From Frankiales bacterium (GTDB taxonomy: Bacteria > Actinomycetota > Actinomycetes > Mycobacteriales > Jatrophihabitantaceae): a stretch of 33,208 nt of DNA. The position numbers and the translations under genes were made by a program. Positions 18,306 to 26,953 of the stretch are shown here, piece after piece; the stretch's first letter is position 1, and the number at the start of each line of letters is the position of its first letter. A model generated the notes under the pieces. That model searched no databases. It saw only the letters and a program-made list of their open reading frames with translations, and was not told where the DNA came from. The DNA lies in NCBI GenBank assembly GCA_025966315.1, contig JAOPUZ010000035.1, positions 1 to 33,208 of the forward strand. The letters are read 5' to 3'.

Positions 18306-20526
18306 GGCCAGCTGGCGGTCCGCGATCGAAGGGCTTTCCGGCCGGATTACTGTCCGATTCAGCCTCGTCGGGCCGTTGGCTGTGCTCGTCATCGCAATGC
18401 AGGTGACCGTATTCTGGGGGTACTGGTCAGGGTCGAAGACGCCACCGTGGGACTTCTACGGCGGCTATGGGTCCAACGCCTTCGCGTGGTGGACTGACGG
18501 CAGCTTCTTCCACCCGCAAGAATGGATGCCATACACATTCTCGGGTTTCCCGTCGAGTCTCGATTGGCAGAACAGTTCGTGGTATCTGCCGGTTGGAATC
18601 GCATCATTGTTCCGGCCCTATGACTTGCAGTGCGCGGCCGCTGTGTCGGCATTGCACGTCGCTCTGGGTGGCGTCGGAATAGCCGTACTGGCTCGACTGT
18701 GGCGGCTACCGAACGCCTCGGCGCTGTTCGCGGCAGCGGCGTGGAGTTTTGCGAGCGGCTTCTATGCCAACGCTGAACACGTCGACATCGTCCGTGGGTA
18801 TGGCTGGGCTCCGTGGATACTCGCGCTGCTGTCTCCGGGGTGGAGGTGGCGCCGCCCGTGGGCTGTCCCGGTCGGTGCACTGATCGTCTGGCAATGCGTA
18901 GTCGGGGTTTATCCCGGGATCCTTGTCGCTGCTGTGTATTGCGGCCTCGGCTGGATGGCCGCAGGGTGGATTCACGAGCGCCGTATTGATCGCGTCCAAG
19001 TCAGCGGAATTGTCGCCGCCGGCCTGGGCGGTTTATTGCTTGCCGCCCCGAAACTGCTTCCTGCCGCGTTAAATCATTCACAATTACCCAGCCATAGCGC
19101 CAACACGTCGGTGCTCACCTGGCGGCTGTTCGGTACCGCATTCTTTAACTACGCCAGTCCGTCGTTGCCTAACGACATCAGCATGCGGTCCTTCTTCCTG
19201 CCGATCACGGTATTCGTCCTAGTGCTCTTCCTCAGATCTGTGGTGCCCCTGGCTCGGGCTGCACTGGCCGCGCTGGGCATCGCGGTCGTGTTGGGCCTGC
19301 CGTGGTGGCCGTGGAACGGTGTGGTGTCGAGTCTGCCCGGGCTCGGGCTCAGCCGATTCCGGATGAGCGACTTCAAGGTCTTTCTGCTGTTGGCACTGGT
19401 CCTGCTGGCGGCATGCGCGCTGCCCGAGCTGGTCAACCCGCCGCAGGTAAACCGGCCATCGCCACGCAGCGCGGCACTGCGAGTCTCGGCCCTGACTGTC
19501 ATCGCCGCCGCGCTGGCGTTCTCCGGGCCGTACTCCGGTGCGGCGCGCGTGGTGCCGTTCTTGATCGTCCTTGTCCTGGGCGGATTCCTGATCGCGCGGT
19601 CCTTCGGCCGGGTGGTGCCTTCTCGACGCGGGGTCGCTGTCGGCGCGATCCTGCTGACCCTCGCCTCGGGCTTGCAGTGGGCCTTCACCGAAACGCTGCC
19701 CTGGCGGGTGGACCGAGCCGTCGCCGAGAAGGCGACCTACGGTGCGACCGTCGACTCGTTGATCAAGGAGCGATCTACCCGCACGGGCGCACAGCGTCCC
19801 GGCCGACAGGCAGCGCCCCCGGCCGCCGGGGCGAACGTCTTGCAGTCGCAGTCGTTCAACCGTGGCGCCTATTCCGCAACGTCGTACGTCGGGGGCTACG
19901 TCAATTTGAAGGGCTCGCCGACGGCCGACCATCTGCTGGCAGGCCTGACCGACCCGGTCTGGGGGCAGCCGCTCAACAGCTTCCTGGCGGCGCCGGGGAC
20001 CGCGTTGGCCACCGCCCCTGGCGCGCACGTCACACCCACCGACCTCACCGCCTGCTCCGCCACCGCGCAATGTGGTGCCCGCGCCACGGTCATCCCGGCC
20101 GGGTACACCCCCGGGCACCTGAGTTACCGCGTGTCTGCCAACGAAGAGGCGACCTTGTTGTTGAATGAACCCGATTACGCCGGGTGGCAAGGCTCGATCT
20201 GCGCCGCTGACGGTTGCCGGGCTCGCTCGGTCGTATCAGGGGACTTCGACCTCGTGCAGGTCACTGTGCCGGCCGGCACCTGGACGTTGCACCTGAACTA
20301 TGGTGCGCCGGGCCGTGAGGCGGCCTGGGTACTCTTCTGGCTTGGCCTCCTGTTTTCTGTGGGGGTTGCCGCGGTGGCTGGTCGCCCTCGGCAGCCGTCT
20401 GTCACGTCGGCCCCGATGTCGATGACCGAGAAAGGACGACCGGATGAGTCTCGACGAGATCCTGGTGGCCGCCGACAAATGGCGGGCCAAGCTGCTCGAT
20501 CTCAAAGCGGCGAACCCGCCGACTGA
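18298..20526 (+). CDS. YfhO-like GT-C membrane protein
   Basis: The 742-residue protein has about a dozen membrane segments up to residue 465, an extracytoplasmic domain (about 470-670), one more helix (about 674-695) and a basic tail. The first outer loop has TPPWDFYGGYGSN with Asp52 and, further on, QEWMPYTFSGFP. The outer domain contains LLNEPDYAGWQGSI, like the end of YfhO proteins. In Bacillus and Listeria, YfhO-type proteins are the outer-face transferase of a three-part system with a CsbB-type enzyme and a GtcA flippase; relatives of both lie just upstream. The ATG at 18298 overlaps the previous gene by 8 bases; TTG at 18295 is possible. The last 27 codons overlap the next gene by 83 bases. 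Confidence 0.72.
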   Translation: MPRASWRSAIEGLSGRITVRFSLVGPLAVLVIAMQVTVFWGYWSGSKTPPWDFYGGYGSNAFAWWTDGSFFHPQEWMPYTFSGFPSSLDWQNSSWYLPVGIASLFRPYDLQCAAAVSALHVALGGVGIAVLARLWRLPNASALFAAAAWSFASGFYANAEHVDIVRGYGWAPWILALLSPGWRWRRPWAVPVGALIVWQCVVGVYPGILVAAVYCGLGWMAAGWIHERRIDRVQVSGIVAAGLGGLLLAAPKLLPAALNHSQLPSHSANTSVLTWRLFGTAFFNYASPSLPNDISMRSFFLPITVFVLVLFLRSVVPLARAALAALGIAVVLGLPWWPWNGVVSSLPGLGLSRFRMSDFKVFLLLALVLLAACALPELVNPPQVNRPSPRSAALRVSALTVIAAALAFSGPYSGAARVVPFLIVLVLGGFLIARSFGRVVPSRRGVAVGAILLTLASGLQWAFTETLPWRVDRAVAEKATYGATVDSLIKERSTRTGAQRPGRQAAPPAAGANVLQSQSFNRGAYSATSYVGGYVNLKGSPTADHLLAGLTDPVWGQPLNSFLAAPGTALATAPGAHVTPTDLTACSATAQCGARATVIPAGYTPGHLSYRVSANEEATLLLNEPDYAGWQGSICAADGCRARSVVSGDFDLVQVTVPAGTWTLHLNYGAPGREAAWVLFWLGLLFSVGVAAVAGRPRQPSVTSAPMSMTEKGRPDESRRDPGGRRQMAGQAARSQSGEPAD

Positions 20527-21193
20527 CTTCAGTTGGTACGGCTATGACATCCTGGCCAACACCGCTCACCTCGACGGGCTGCTGTCCGGTGCTGATCGCG
20601 ACGTCTTCGACACGATCGACGGTGGGTCGATTGCCGATATCGGCGCAGCGGATGGTGATCTCGGGTTTCTGTTCGCAGACCTCGGCTTCGACGTCGACGT
20701 CGTCGACTGGCCGTCGACGAACTGGAACGGCATGCGAGGGGCGAGGGCGCTGCGGGACCTGCTCGGTTCGCCCGCGACTATCAATGAGGTGGATCTGGAC
20801 TCGCAGTTCGATCTGCCGCGCGAGCGGTACGACATGGTGCTGCTGCTGGGCATCCTTTATCACCTGAAGAACCCGTACTACGCGCTTGAATACATCGCCC
20901 GCCACAGTCGGTACTGCCTGCTCAGCACGCGGGTTGCCCGGCTGGTGCGCGCCGATGGCACCGTCATCGACGGTGAACCAGTGGCTTATCTGCTCGACCC
21001 GGCCGAGTGCAATAACGACGCCACCAACTTCTGGATCTTCACCCTTGCGGGACTGCATCGGCTGGCGCAACGCTGCGGCTTCGTGGTGAAGGCGTCGTAC
21101 ACAGTCGGCGATCTGACCGCATCCAACCCGCAGGATCCCGATCATGATGAACGGGCCTTCATGTTGCTGGAGAGCACGGTGTACCAACGCTGA
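20444..21193 (+). CDS. Class I SAM-dependent methyltransferase
   Basis: The 249-residue protein carries motif I IADIGAADGDLGFLFADLG (63-81), an acidic motif II (VDVVDWPST) and LLLGILYHLKNPYYALEYI, a post-I pattern seen in CmoB-like and sugar methyltransferases. The ATG follows aaagga by six bases, which supports this start even though it lies 83 bases inside the previous gene. In this locus it most likely methylates a sugar, but acceptor and position are unknown. Confidence 0.82.
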   Translation: MSLDEILVAADKWRAKLLDLKAANPPTDFSWYGYDILANTAHLDGLLSGADRDVFDTIDGGSIADIGAADGDLGFLFADLGFDVDVVDWPSTNWNGMRGARALRDLLGSPATINEVDLDSQFDLPRERYDMVLLLGILYHLKNPYYALEYIARHSRYCLLSTRVARLVRADGTVIDGEPVAYLLDPAECNNDATNFWIFTLAGLHRLAQRCGFVVKASYTVGDLTASNPQDPDHDERAFMLLESTVYQR

Positions 21194-21196
21194 ACG

Positions 21197-21655
21197 GTGA
21201 GGGTCGGACTCGGGATGGGCTGGACGGAAGGCGGGACTGAAGCGGTGCAGGGCAGATTTCGCCGCCGGCTGTTCGCCGCCGAGATTGCGGTGCTGCTGCT
21301 AGTGCTGCTCTGCGCGTGCGGCGGCAACCCGGCAATCCCGGTGCCAGTCATCACCGTGTCTGCCGCTGGCTCGTCGACCGCCAAACCCGGCATGGCGCTC
21401 ACCGTGCTCGAACGGCGCAGCGGTTGCGGGAAGGCTCCGTACCAGACCTACGTCGCCTGGCGGGTGAGCGGACCGCAACCGCCGCCAGTCACGGTTCGGG
21501 TGATGGCGCCCGATGGCGTCGAATTTGTGGAAGCTTCGACGGCTACCGGCAGCGCGTTGACCGGGCCGTGGGTACGAGCCGGGTTGAAATTCTTCTTAAC
21601 GAACGGCGATGGCGCCGTGCTCGCCTCAGCTAGCGCCCCGGACGACCGGTGCTGA
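21197..21655 (+). CDS. Putative lipoprotein of unknown function
   Basis: A 152-residue protein with basic residues (RFRRR), a hydrophobic stretch and LLCAC at 38-41, a plausible lipobox with Cys41 as the modified residue. The mature part is about 110 residues, beta-rich in appearance, with Cys pairs that could form disulfides (RSGCGK and the last residue). I do not recognise a family. Starts are uncertain: GTG 21197, ATG 21215 or GTG 21245, the last giving a shorter and more usual signal sequence. It sits between a methyltransferase and a GT-C-like gene and overlaps the latter by seven bases, so it is likely an extracytoplasmic partner of the glycan pathway. Confidence 0.6.
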   Translation: MRVGLGMGWTEGGTEAVQGRFRRRLFAAEIAVLLLVLLCACGGNPAIPVPVITVSAAGSSTAKPGMALTVLERRSGCGKAPYQTYVAWRVSGPQPPPVTVRVMAPDGVEFVEASTATGSALTGPWVRAGLKFFLTNGDGAVLASASAPDDRC

Positions 21656-23370
21656 CCAATAGCGCCGACGTCAGCGTGCCGCGACTGTCGGGCCTGAGTG
21701 GGCGCATAGCCACCGCCCGAAGACTGTTGCCGAGTGGTTTGGCGATCGTCGTGCCCCTGGTCGCGATGGCGTGGGCGCTGTGGTGGGACTGGGGTCGTCC
21801 GGGTCTTTATATGGACGCCATCAACCCGGAATATCTGGGTCAGTGGGTGCTGCACGGCAGTCCGAGCACCCACTCGCTGATGCCGGGCAACGCGCTGTTC
21901 GGCCGACTTCCTGTATTCACGGGCAGCGTCTATCACGGCAGCACGCAGCTTTACTTTTCCCTTCCGTTCGTGGCCGTCTTCGGCTTCAATCTCGCAGCCT
22001 GGCGTGTGGTTCAGTTCGTCGCTGCCGGCATCATGCTCTTGCTTGTCGTGCGTCTGATCAGCAATACGCTCGGTCCGGCGCGGCGCCGCGGGGCCGCTGT
22101 TTTGTCATTGCTGGCCGCTCTCGGTCTAGTTGCCGATCCGGCCTTTTCGTTGGCACTCCGGACGCAGGCGTACAGCTGTCTGTTCCCGATGATGTTCCTG
22201 CTGGGTTCACTTGTGGTGCTGCGGTTGGGCACCGACACTGATCCTGGGTGGCGGCGACGGGTGGCGGCCGGAGTCCTCTACGGCCTCGCCGCGTTCAGCT
22301 ATTTCATCTTTCTGCTTTTCGCTCCGGCGATGCTGTTCATCCTGTGGCGATCGGCGCATCCAGCGCCGCTGCTGCGTCGTTTGCGGTGCCTAGTTCCGTG
22401 GCTCGTAGGCACGATCATCGGATACTCGCCCTTCATCCTCGGCATGTTCCTGATCGCTCGTGCGCTCGGCGGTATCAGCCAGGCTCGGCAATATCTCGCC
22501 GGGCTGTCCGACACGCTCCACGTAGGCCCGCAGACAACCGGATTTCTGCCCCGAATCGAAGCGCCGATCAAGAATTTTCACTACATGATTAACGGCGAGT
22601 GGGTTTCGCTGATGATCCTGGCCAAGCCGGTCAGCGTCTGGGGTGACGTGCGAGCCGCTGTCGGGCTGACTCTGATCGTGGTGGGATTCCTGCTCAGTCT
22701 CTGGCGCCGCTTCGACGCGCGATACCGGCACGCTCAGCAGGCCGTGGTCGCGCTGCTGGTGTCATTCATGGTTGTGTCGGTGCTGTTCGGCGATCGACTG
22801 GCTGGGCATCATTTCTCGGCGTTGATGCCGCTCTGGTACCTGGCCATTGCGCTTTCCCTGGCGATCATCGCCGAAGTCGTGCGCGGCCTCTGCGCGTCAC
22901 GACTCGAGCTTCGGGTCGCGAACCGGATTGCGTGGTCGGCGATAGTTGCGGTCACTGCTGGCATAGCCCTGTGCGGGCTCGGGAGTCAGGTGGCCGCCCA
23001 CCGTGAGATCAGGCGCTCGGGGGGCGCGTTGCTCTACTCTCAGGCAGTCACCCAACTGGCGGTGTCGATAGAAGACCTGCCTACTCATAGCACGGTCTAC
23101 ACACCGGACTGGGGTTACGGCATGGAGTTGGAATTTCTAGCCGGCGACAAAGCGAATGTGGTCTTTGCTAACGGCACGCCGGCCCGCGTCCACGCCTCAG
23201 CCTGCGTCAACCGACCTGTCGCGATCATCGCTACCTTCCCGTCTGCCCTCGATGCCGCGGCACTGGCGGCTAAGTCGATGACCGCAGCGCAACCGCGGCA
23301 ACTTTGGTTGAACGACGCCGGTGTGCCGCTGATCCAGGTCGACTGGTTCATGTCGGACCGGCCTTGTTGA
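21649..23370 (+). CDS. GT-C-like polytopic membrane protein, putative glycosyltransferase
   Basis: The 573-residue protein has about ten to eleven membrane segments and a C-terminal extracytoplasmic part. After the first helix it reads GRPGLYMDAINPEYLGQWVLHG, with Asp56 and Glu61 in the loop where GT-C enzymes hold their catalytic acid. The C-terminal part includes HSTVYTPDWGYGMELEFLAG, a Rossmann-like remnant also seen in membrane mannosyltransferases. It starts with GTG overlapping the lipoprotein stop. Substrate is unknown; context points to a polyprenyl-linked sugar donor. It is unrelated in motif detail to the YfhO-like protein in the same operon, so the two probably do different transfers. 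Confidence 0.65.
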   Translation: MLTNSADVSVPRLSGLSGRIATARRLLPSGLAIVVPLVAMAWALWWDWGRPGLYMDAINPEYLGQWVLHGSPSTHSLMPGNALFGRLPVFTGSVYHGSTQLYFSLPFVAVFGFNLAAWRVVQFVAAGIMLLLVVRLISNTLGPARRRGAAVLSLLAALGLVADPAFSLALRTQAYSCLFPMMFLLGSLVVLRLGTDTDPGWRRRVAAGVLYGLAAFSYFIFLLFAPAMLFILWRSAHPAPLLRRLRCLVPWLVGTIIGYSPFILGMFLIARALGGISQARQYLAGLSDTLHVGPQTTGFLPRIEAPIKNFHYMINGEWVSLMILAKPVSVWGDVRAAVGLTLIVVGFLLSLWRRFDARYRHAQQAVVALLVSFMVVSVLFGDRLAGHHFSALMPLWYLAIALSLAIIAEVVRGLCASRLELRVANRIAWSAIVAVTAGIALCGLGSQVAAHREIRRSGGALLYSQAVTQLAVSIEDLPTHSTVYTPDWGYGMELEFLAGDKANVVFANGTPARVHASACVNRPVAIIATFPSALDAAALAAKSMTAAQPRQLWLNDAGVPLIQVDWFMSDRPC

Positions 23371-23485
23371 GTTCCCATGAACCGCTCAATGCCGTGAGCC
23401 GCTCGTTGGAGTGGCCGGACCCGCCTTCGCTTTCGCCCGACGACATCGAGGCATTCCGGCGTCACGACGGACCACCATATTCATC

Positions 23486-24499
23486 ATGTGCATCGAGGCA
23501 CGTGAGTTGAAACGCGGCATCCGCAAAGGACTCCCCGCTTTGGTCGGCTTGGTTGTCCTGGCGGCCGGGGCCTGGTTGATCTATCGCGACCGGTCGGGCT
23601 TGGCGGCTGCGTACGACGATGTCGGCGCCGGCTCGCTCTTGATATCGGCACTGTTAGCAGTGCTCGGAACAGCCTGCATTGAGCGCATCTGGGCGTCAGT
23701 TCTACGCGGACTGGGTACCAGAGCTCCTGCTCGGCAGGTGGCCGGGGTGTTCTTTGTCAGTCAACTCGGCAAGTACCTGCCGGGCTCAGTGTGGCCGGTC
23801 CTGGCGCAGATCCAGTTCGGGCGGCGTGTCGGGGCGCCGCGGCGAAATATGCTGGCCGCCAATCTGATCATGCTTGTCGTCGTAAGCGTAAGTGGTTTGC
23901 TGTCCTCGGCAGTGCTGCTTCCGTGGGCGGCACGCGCGGGTCTGCACGGCTTGGGCTGGGTATTCGTGCTGCTCGTGCCTCTGGTCGCGCTCCTGCATCC
24001 GCGTGCCGTACCTGCTTTGCTGGATGCAGCGTTTGGCTTGCTGCATCGAGAACCGCTGCGGCTCCGAGTCGACGGCCGTCGGATGTGGGCGGCGATGGGT
24101 TGGGGATTCCTCACGTGGGTGTTACTCGGTGCCCACCTGCTGGTAATGACGCGCGCGCTCGGCGCTACCGGAGCGGACGCGATCGGCGCGGCGATTGGCG
24201 GGATGGGACTCGCCTTCGCCGCTGGCCTGCTGTTCATCCCGGCGCCGGCTGGAGCTGGACTGCGCGAGGCCGTATTGGTGGCCACCTTTGGCCCGGAGAT
24301 TGGAACGACCAACGCCTTGGCGGTGGCCGTCGCCTCGCGGGTGTTACTCCTCGTTGCCGATGTGACGCTTGCTCTCGCCGGGGCGCTCGTCGGGCGGACC
24401 GGCCCCGCCCTATCTGCTGGGGATACGCCGCGATCGTCTGGGGTGGGGAACGAAACTGAGGTGGTCGACACCCGAGGTTCGGTCAGGGACGAAGACTAA
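23486..24499 (+). CDS. UPF0104 / lysylphosphatidylglycerol synthase-type membrane protein
   Basis: The 337-residue protein has about eight membrane segments and the family hallmarks SQLGKYLPGSVWPVLAQI in the first third and LLFIPAPAGAGLREAVLVA in the last third. It lacks the soluble C-terminal aminoacyltransferase domain of MprF. Stand-alone members often sit in glycan loci and are suspected of lipid or lipid-linked sugar translocation (AglD-like in archaea). The ATG at 23486 is chosen because homologues begin near the LKRGIRKGLP stretch; an in-frame GTG at 23411 would add 25 residues. The 115 bases upstream break the otherwise tight operon spacing. The last 17 bases overlap the convergent methyltransferase gene. 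Confidence 0.78.
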   Translation: MCIEARELKRGIRKGLPALVGLVVLAAGAWLIYRDRSGLAAAYDDVGAGSLLISALLAVLGTACIERIWASVLRGLGTRAPARQVAGVFFVSQLGKYLPGSVWPVLAQIQFGRRVGAPRRNMLAANLIMLVVVSVSGLLSSAVLLPWAARAGLHGLGWVFVLLVPLVALLHPRAVPALLDAAFGLLHREPLRLRVDGRRMWAAMGWGFLTWVLLGAHLLVMTRALGATGADAIGAAIGGMGLAFAAGLLFIPAPAGAGLREAVLVATFGPEIGTTNALAVAVASRVLLLVADVTLALAGALVGRTGPALSAGDTPRSSGVGNETEVVDTRGSVRDED

Positions 24500-25190
24500 G
24501 AATTGAGGTCTGGTCCGGATACGGGAGTGTGGGTGTCAGCCCGAAGTACCTGCGTTCGAAGACCGCGCACTCTCTGATCTTCGCACGGTAGCGACGGCGC
24601 AGGCTGTTGTCGAAGACGATAATCCCATCGTCGGCGAGACGCTTCGTGGCGGCTTCCAGGCATGCCTCCCGCGCCCTTCCGTCGATGACGATTAGGTCGA
24701 ATTGCCCGGGCACCGAATCGATTGAGGCCACGTAGTCGGCAAAGTCCAGACTTTCGTGGCCCTCTTTAGCCGATGGGACCGCGGGGTCGTTGGATGTTGC
24801 CGGTTCGACGATCTGCAGGTCTGCGTTGGCGTAATCGCGTAGCTCGACACGCATACGCTCGCCGAAGGCGCGGTGATGTTCGACGCTGTGTACATCACCA
24901 GCCCGGCGAGCCAGCCAGATCGTGCTCGCGCCCGAGCCGTACTCGAAAACGCGGACGGGCTTCGTCCGATCCGCCAACCAGCGGTCGACCTCGTTGATCG
25001 CTCGATACGTCCACCAGGGCAGGTCGAGTCGGGCCAACGCCGTCGAGTCGTGAATCGAGGTGAGGGTGAACGCCCAGTGCAGGAAGGGTTTGGACGTCGG
25101 GGGCGGCGTCTCGGGGAGAAGATTCAGTCGGCGCAGCAAGGCGCCTAGCAGACGCATGAGGCCGACGTAGCTTCGTTTGAGAAGCTGCAT
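24483..25190 (-). CDS. Class I SAM-dependent methyltransferase-like protein
   Basis: The 235-residue protein has motif I VRVFEYGSGASTIWLARRAG (79-98), an acidic SVEHHRAFG (102-110) and FDLIVIDGRAREACLEAA (164-181) with IIVFDNS, the pattern of small O-methyltransferase-like proteins in glycan clusters. An amphipathic N-terminus (LLGALLRRLNLL) may touch the membrane. The ATG at 25190 follows ggggac by a few bases; a GTG at 25223 would add eleven residues. It is convergent with, and overlaps, the UPF0104 gene, and closes the glycan locus. Confidence 0.75.
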   Translation of the reverse strand: MQLLKRSYVGLMRLLGALLRRLNLLPETPPPTSKPFLHWAFTLTSIHDSTALARLDLPWWTYRAINEVDRWLADRTKPVRVFEYGSGASTIWLARRAGDVHSVEHHRAFGERMRVELRDYANADLQIVEPATSNDPAVPSAKEGHESLDFADYVASIDSVPGQFDLIVIDGRAREACLEAATKRLADDGIIVFDNSLRRRYRAKIRECAVFERRYFGLTPTLPYPDQTSILSLRP

Positions 25191-25247
25191 CGTGGTCCCC
25201 ACAGTCGAATGGCTTACCCGCACCTGGCCTCCACGTCAGCATTCGCT

Positions 25248-25298
25248 CAGCAGCGTCGACCGCATCTCAGACAGCCGATGCGTAAACCGACGCTGCTG
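25248..25298. repeat. Two-tier inverted repeat upstream of patD
   Basis: CAGCAGCGTCG (25248-25258) pairs perfectly with CGACGCTGCTG (25288-25298). Inside it, CGCATC (25261-25266) pairs with GATGCG (25277-25282) around a 10-base loop. The result is a 17-bp interrupted stem. It lies in the 296-base gap between the divergent methyltransferase and patD genes. It is not followed by a T-run on either strand. It could be a structured leader, an operator or a small-RNA fold; otherwise the gap shows no gene I can support. Confidence 0.6.
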
Positions 25299-25486
25299 CT
25301 GAAGTCTGCCATCTAGGTGTCCTAACGATGAGACGGCCATGTGAATAGTGCGCCGCGGGGTCGGCCGCCCAGCCGCGGGAAATGAATCCGATGTTGCCCC
25401 GGGCACCTCGCGCCACTTTCGCTTCGGCGGGTCTCCGGGTAGAACTGGTAACGAAACCGTCGCCGATCGCCCAGATGAGGTACGTA

Positions 25487-26917
25487 ATGGCACGTTCGAT
25501 CCTGAACTTCATCAATGGCGCGTCGGTGCCGGCGGCGGACGGGGGGACGCTCGACGTCACCAATCCGGCCACCGGCGAGGTGTACCTGAACGCGCCGCTG
25601 TCCCGGGCCGAGGACGTGGACCGGGCCTACCGGGCGGCCGCGGCCGCTTTCGAAACGTGGCGTGACAGCACCCCGAGCACCCGGCAACTCGCACTGCTCA
25701 AGTTCGCCGATGCCATCGAGGCCCGCGCCGAGGAGTTGATCGCGGTCGAGAGCGAGAACACCGGAAAGCCGCTGGCGTTGACCCGCAGCGAAGAGATTCC
25801 GCCGATGATCGACCAGGTCCGCTTCTTCGCCGGGGCGGCCCGGCTGCTCGAAGGCAAGTCGGCGGGGGAGTACCTGGCCGGCCACACGTCCTATGTACGC
25901 CGCGAGCCGGTCGGCGTCGTCGGCCAGGTCGCGCCCTGGAACTACCCGATGATGATGGCCATCTGGAAGGTCGCGCCCGCGCTGGCCGCCGGCAACACCG
26001 TCGTCCTCAAGCCGTCGGACACGACGCCGGCCAGCTCGGTGATGCTGGCCGAGATCGCGGCCGAATTCCTGCCGCCGGGCGTGCTGAACGTGGTCTGCGG
26101 CGACCGGGACACCGGCCGTGCGCTGGTCGCCCACAAGACGCCGGCCATGGTGTCCATCACCGGTTCGACCCGCGCCGGTTACGAGGTTGCCCGCAGCGCG
26201 GCCGAGGACCTCAAACGCGTTCACCTCGAACTCGGTGGCAAGGCGCCGGTGATCGTGTTCGACGACGTCGACATCGAAGCGGCCGCCGAGGCCATCGCGG
26301 TGGCGGGCTACTTCAACGCCGGCCAGGATTGCACGGCCGCGACCCGGGTGCTGGCCCGCGAAGGCTTCGCGGAGGAGTTCGCGGCGGCCCTGGCCGAGCA
26401 GGCCCGCAGTACCAGAACTGGCGCGGCCGACGACGAGGACGTGCTGTACGGACCGCTGAACAACGCCAACCAGCTCGCGCACGTATCGGGTCTGGTCGAC
26501 CGGCTCCCGGATCACGCCGCACTGCTTGCCGGCGGGCATCAGCAAGGCCACACCGGCTATTTCTACGAGCCGACCGTGCTGTCCGGCATCCGTCAGGCCG
26601 ACGAGCAGATTCGCACCGAGATCTTCGGCCCGGTCATCACCGTGCAGTCCTTCACCGACGAGGACCAGGCCGTGGGCTGGGCCAACGACGTCGAGTACGG
26701 GCTGGCGTCCTCGGTGTGGACCCGCGATCACGGCCGCGCGATGCGGGTCAGCAATCGGCTCGATTTCGGCACGGTCTGGGTGAACACCCACATCCCGCTG
26801 GTGGCCGAGATGCCGCACGGCGGATTCAAGCATTCCGGGTACGGCAAGGATCTGTCCATGTACGGCCTGGAGGATTACACCCGCATCAAGCACGTCATGC
26901 ACAACATCGATTTCTGA
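25487..26917 (+). CDS. patD: Gamma-aminobutyraldehyde dehydrogenase
   Basis: Oxidises 4-aminobutanal, from putrescine, to GABA with NAD. The 476-residue protein is a full-length ALDH with Asn152 (APWNYP), Glu248 (LELGGK) and the nucleophile Cys282 (NAGQDCTAA). Stretches such as [34 protein letters not shown] and [26 protein letters not shown] follow E. coli PatD (YdcW) closely, more than they follow betaine aldehyde or succinate semialdehyde enzymes. The ATG at 25487 follows gatgagg by seven bases; an upstream ATG at 25475 is possible. It is followed by a biotin carrier, gabT and a second ALDH on the same strand, which completes a putrescine-to-succinate route except for the amine-oxidising or transaminating first step. 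Confidence 0.88.
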   Translation: MARSILNFINGASVPAADGGTLDVTNPATGEVYLNAPLSRAEDVDRAYRAAAAAFETWRDSTPSTRQLALLKFADAIEARAEELIAVESENTGKPLALTRSEEIPPMIDQVRFFAGAARLLEGKSAGEYLAGHTSYVRREPVGVVGQVAPWNYPMMMAIWKVAPALAAGNTVVLKPSDTTPASSVMLAEIAAEFLPPGVLNVVCGDRDTGRALVAHKTPAMVSITGSTRAGYEVARSAAEDLKRVHLELGGKAPVIVFDDVDIEAAAEAIAVAGYFNAGQDCTAATRVLAREGFAEEFAAALAEQARSTRTGAADDEDVLYGPLNNANQLAHVSGLVDRLPDHAALLAGGHQQGHTGYFYEPTVLSGIRQADEQIRTEIFGPVITVQSFTDEDQAVGWANDVEYGLASSVWTRDHGRAMRVSNRLDFGTVWVNTHIPLVAEMPHGGFKHSGYGKDLSMYGLEDYTRIKHVMHNIDF

Positions 26918-26953
26918 CGTCGAGGGCAAAGCACTCAGCGTAAGTTTGCGAGC

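Noticed and set aside
23304-23510. 68-residue plus frame bridging the gap before the UPF0104 gene
   Set aside because: Its middle part looks protein-like, but it has no ribosome site, starts inside the previous gene and matches nothing I know.
23486-24499. Full MprF-type lysylphosphatidylglycerol synthase
   Set aside because: Only the membrane domain is present; the C-terminal aminoacyltransferase domain is missing.
25236-25340. 34-codon minus frame in the patD upstream region
   Set aside because: It covers the inverted repeat, has no ribosome site or recognisable features, and is short enough to be chance.
25322-26929. 535-residue open frame on the minus strand opposite patD
   Set aside because: Composition is His/Arg/Gly/Val-rich with no domain, as expected of an antisense shadow of a high-GC gene; the same holds for the long minus frames opposite gabT (27436-28581) and the second aldehyde dehydrogenase (28442-29971).
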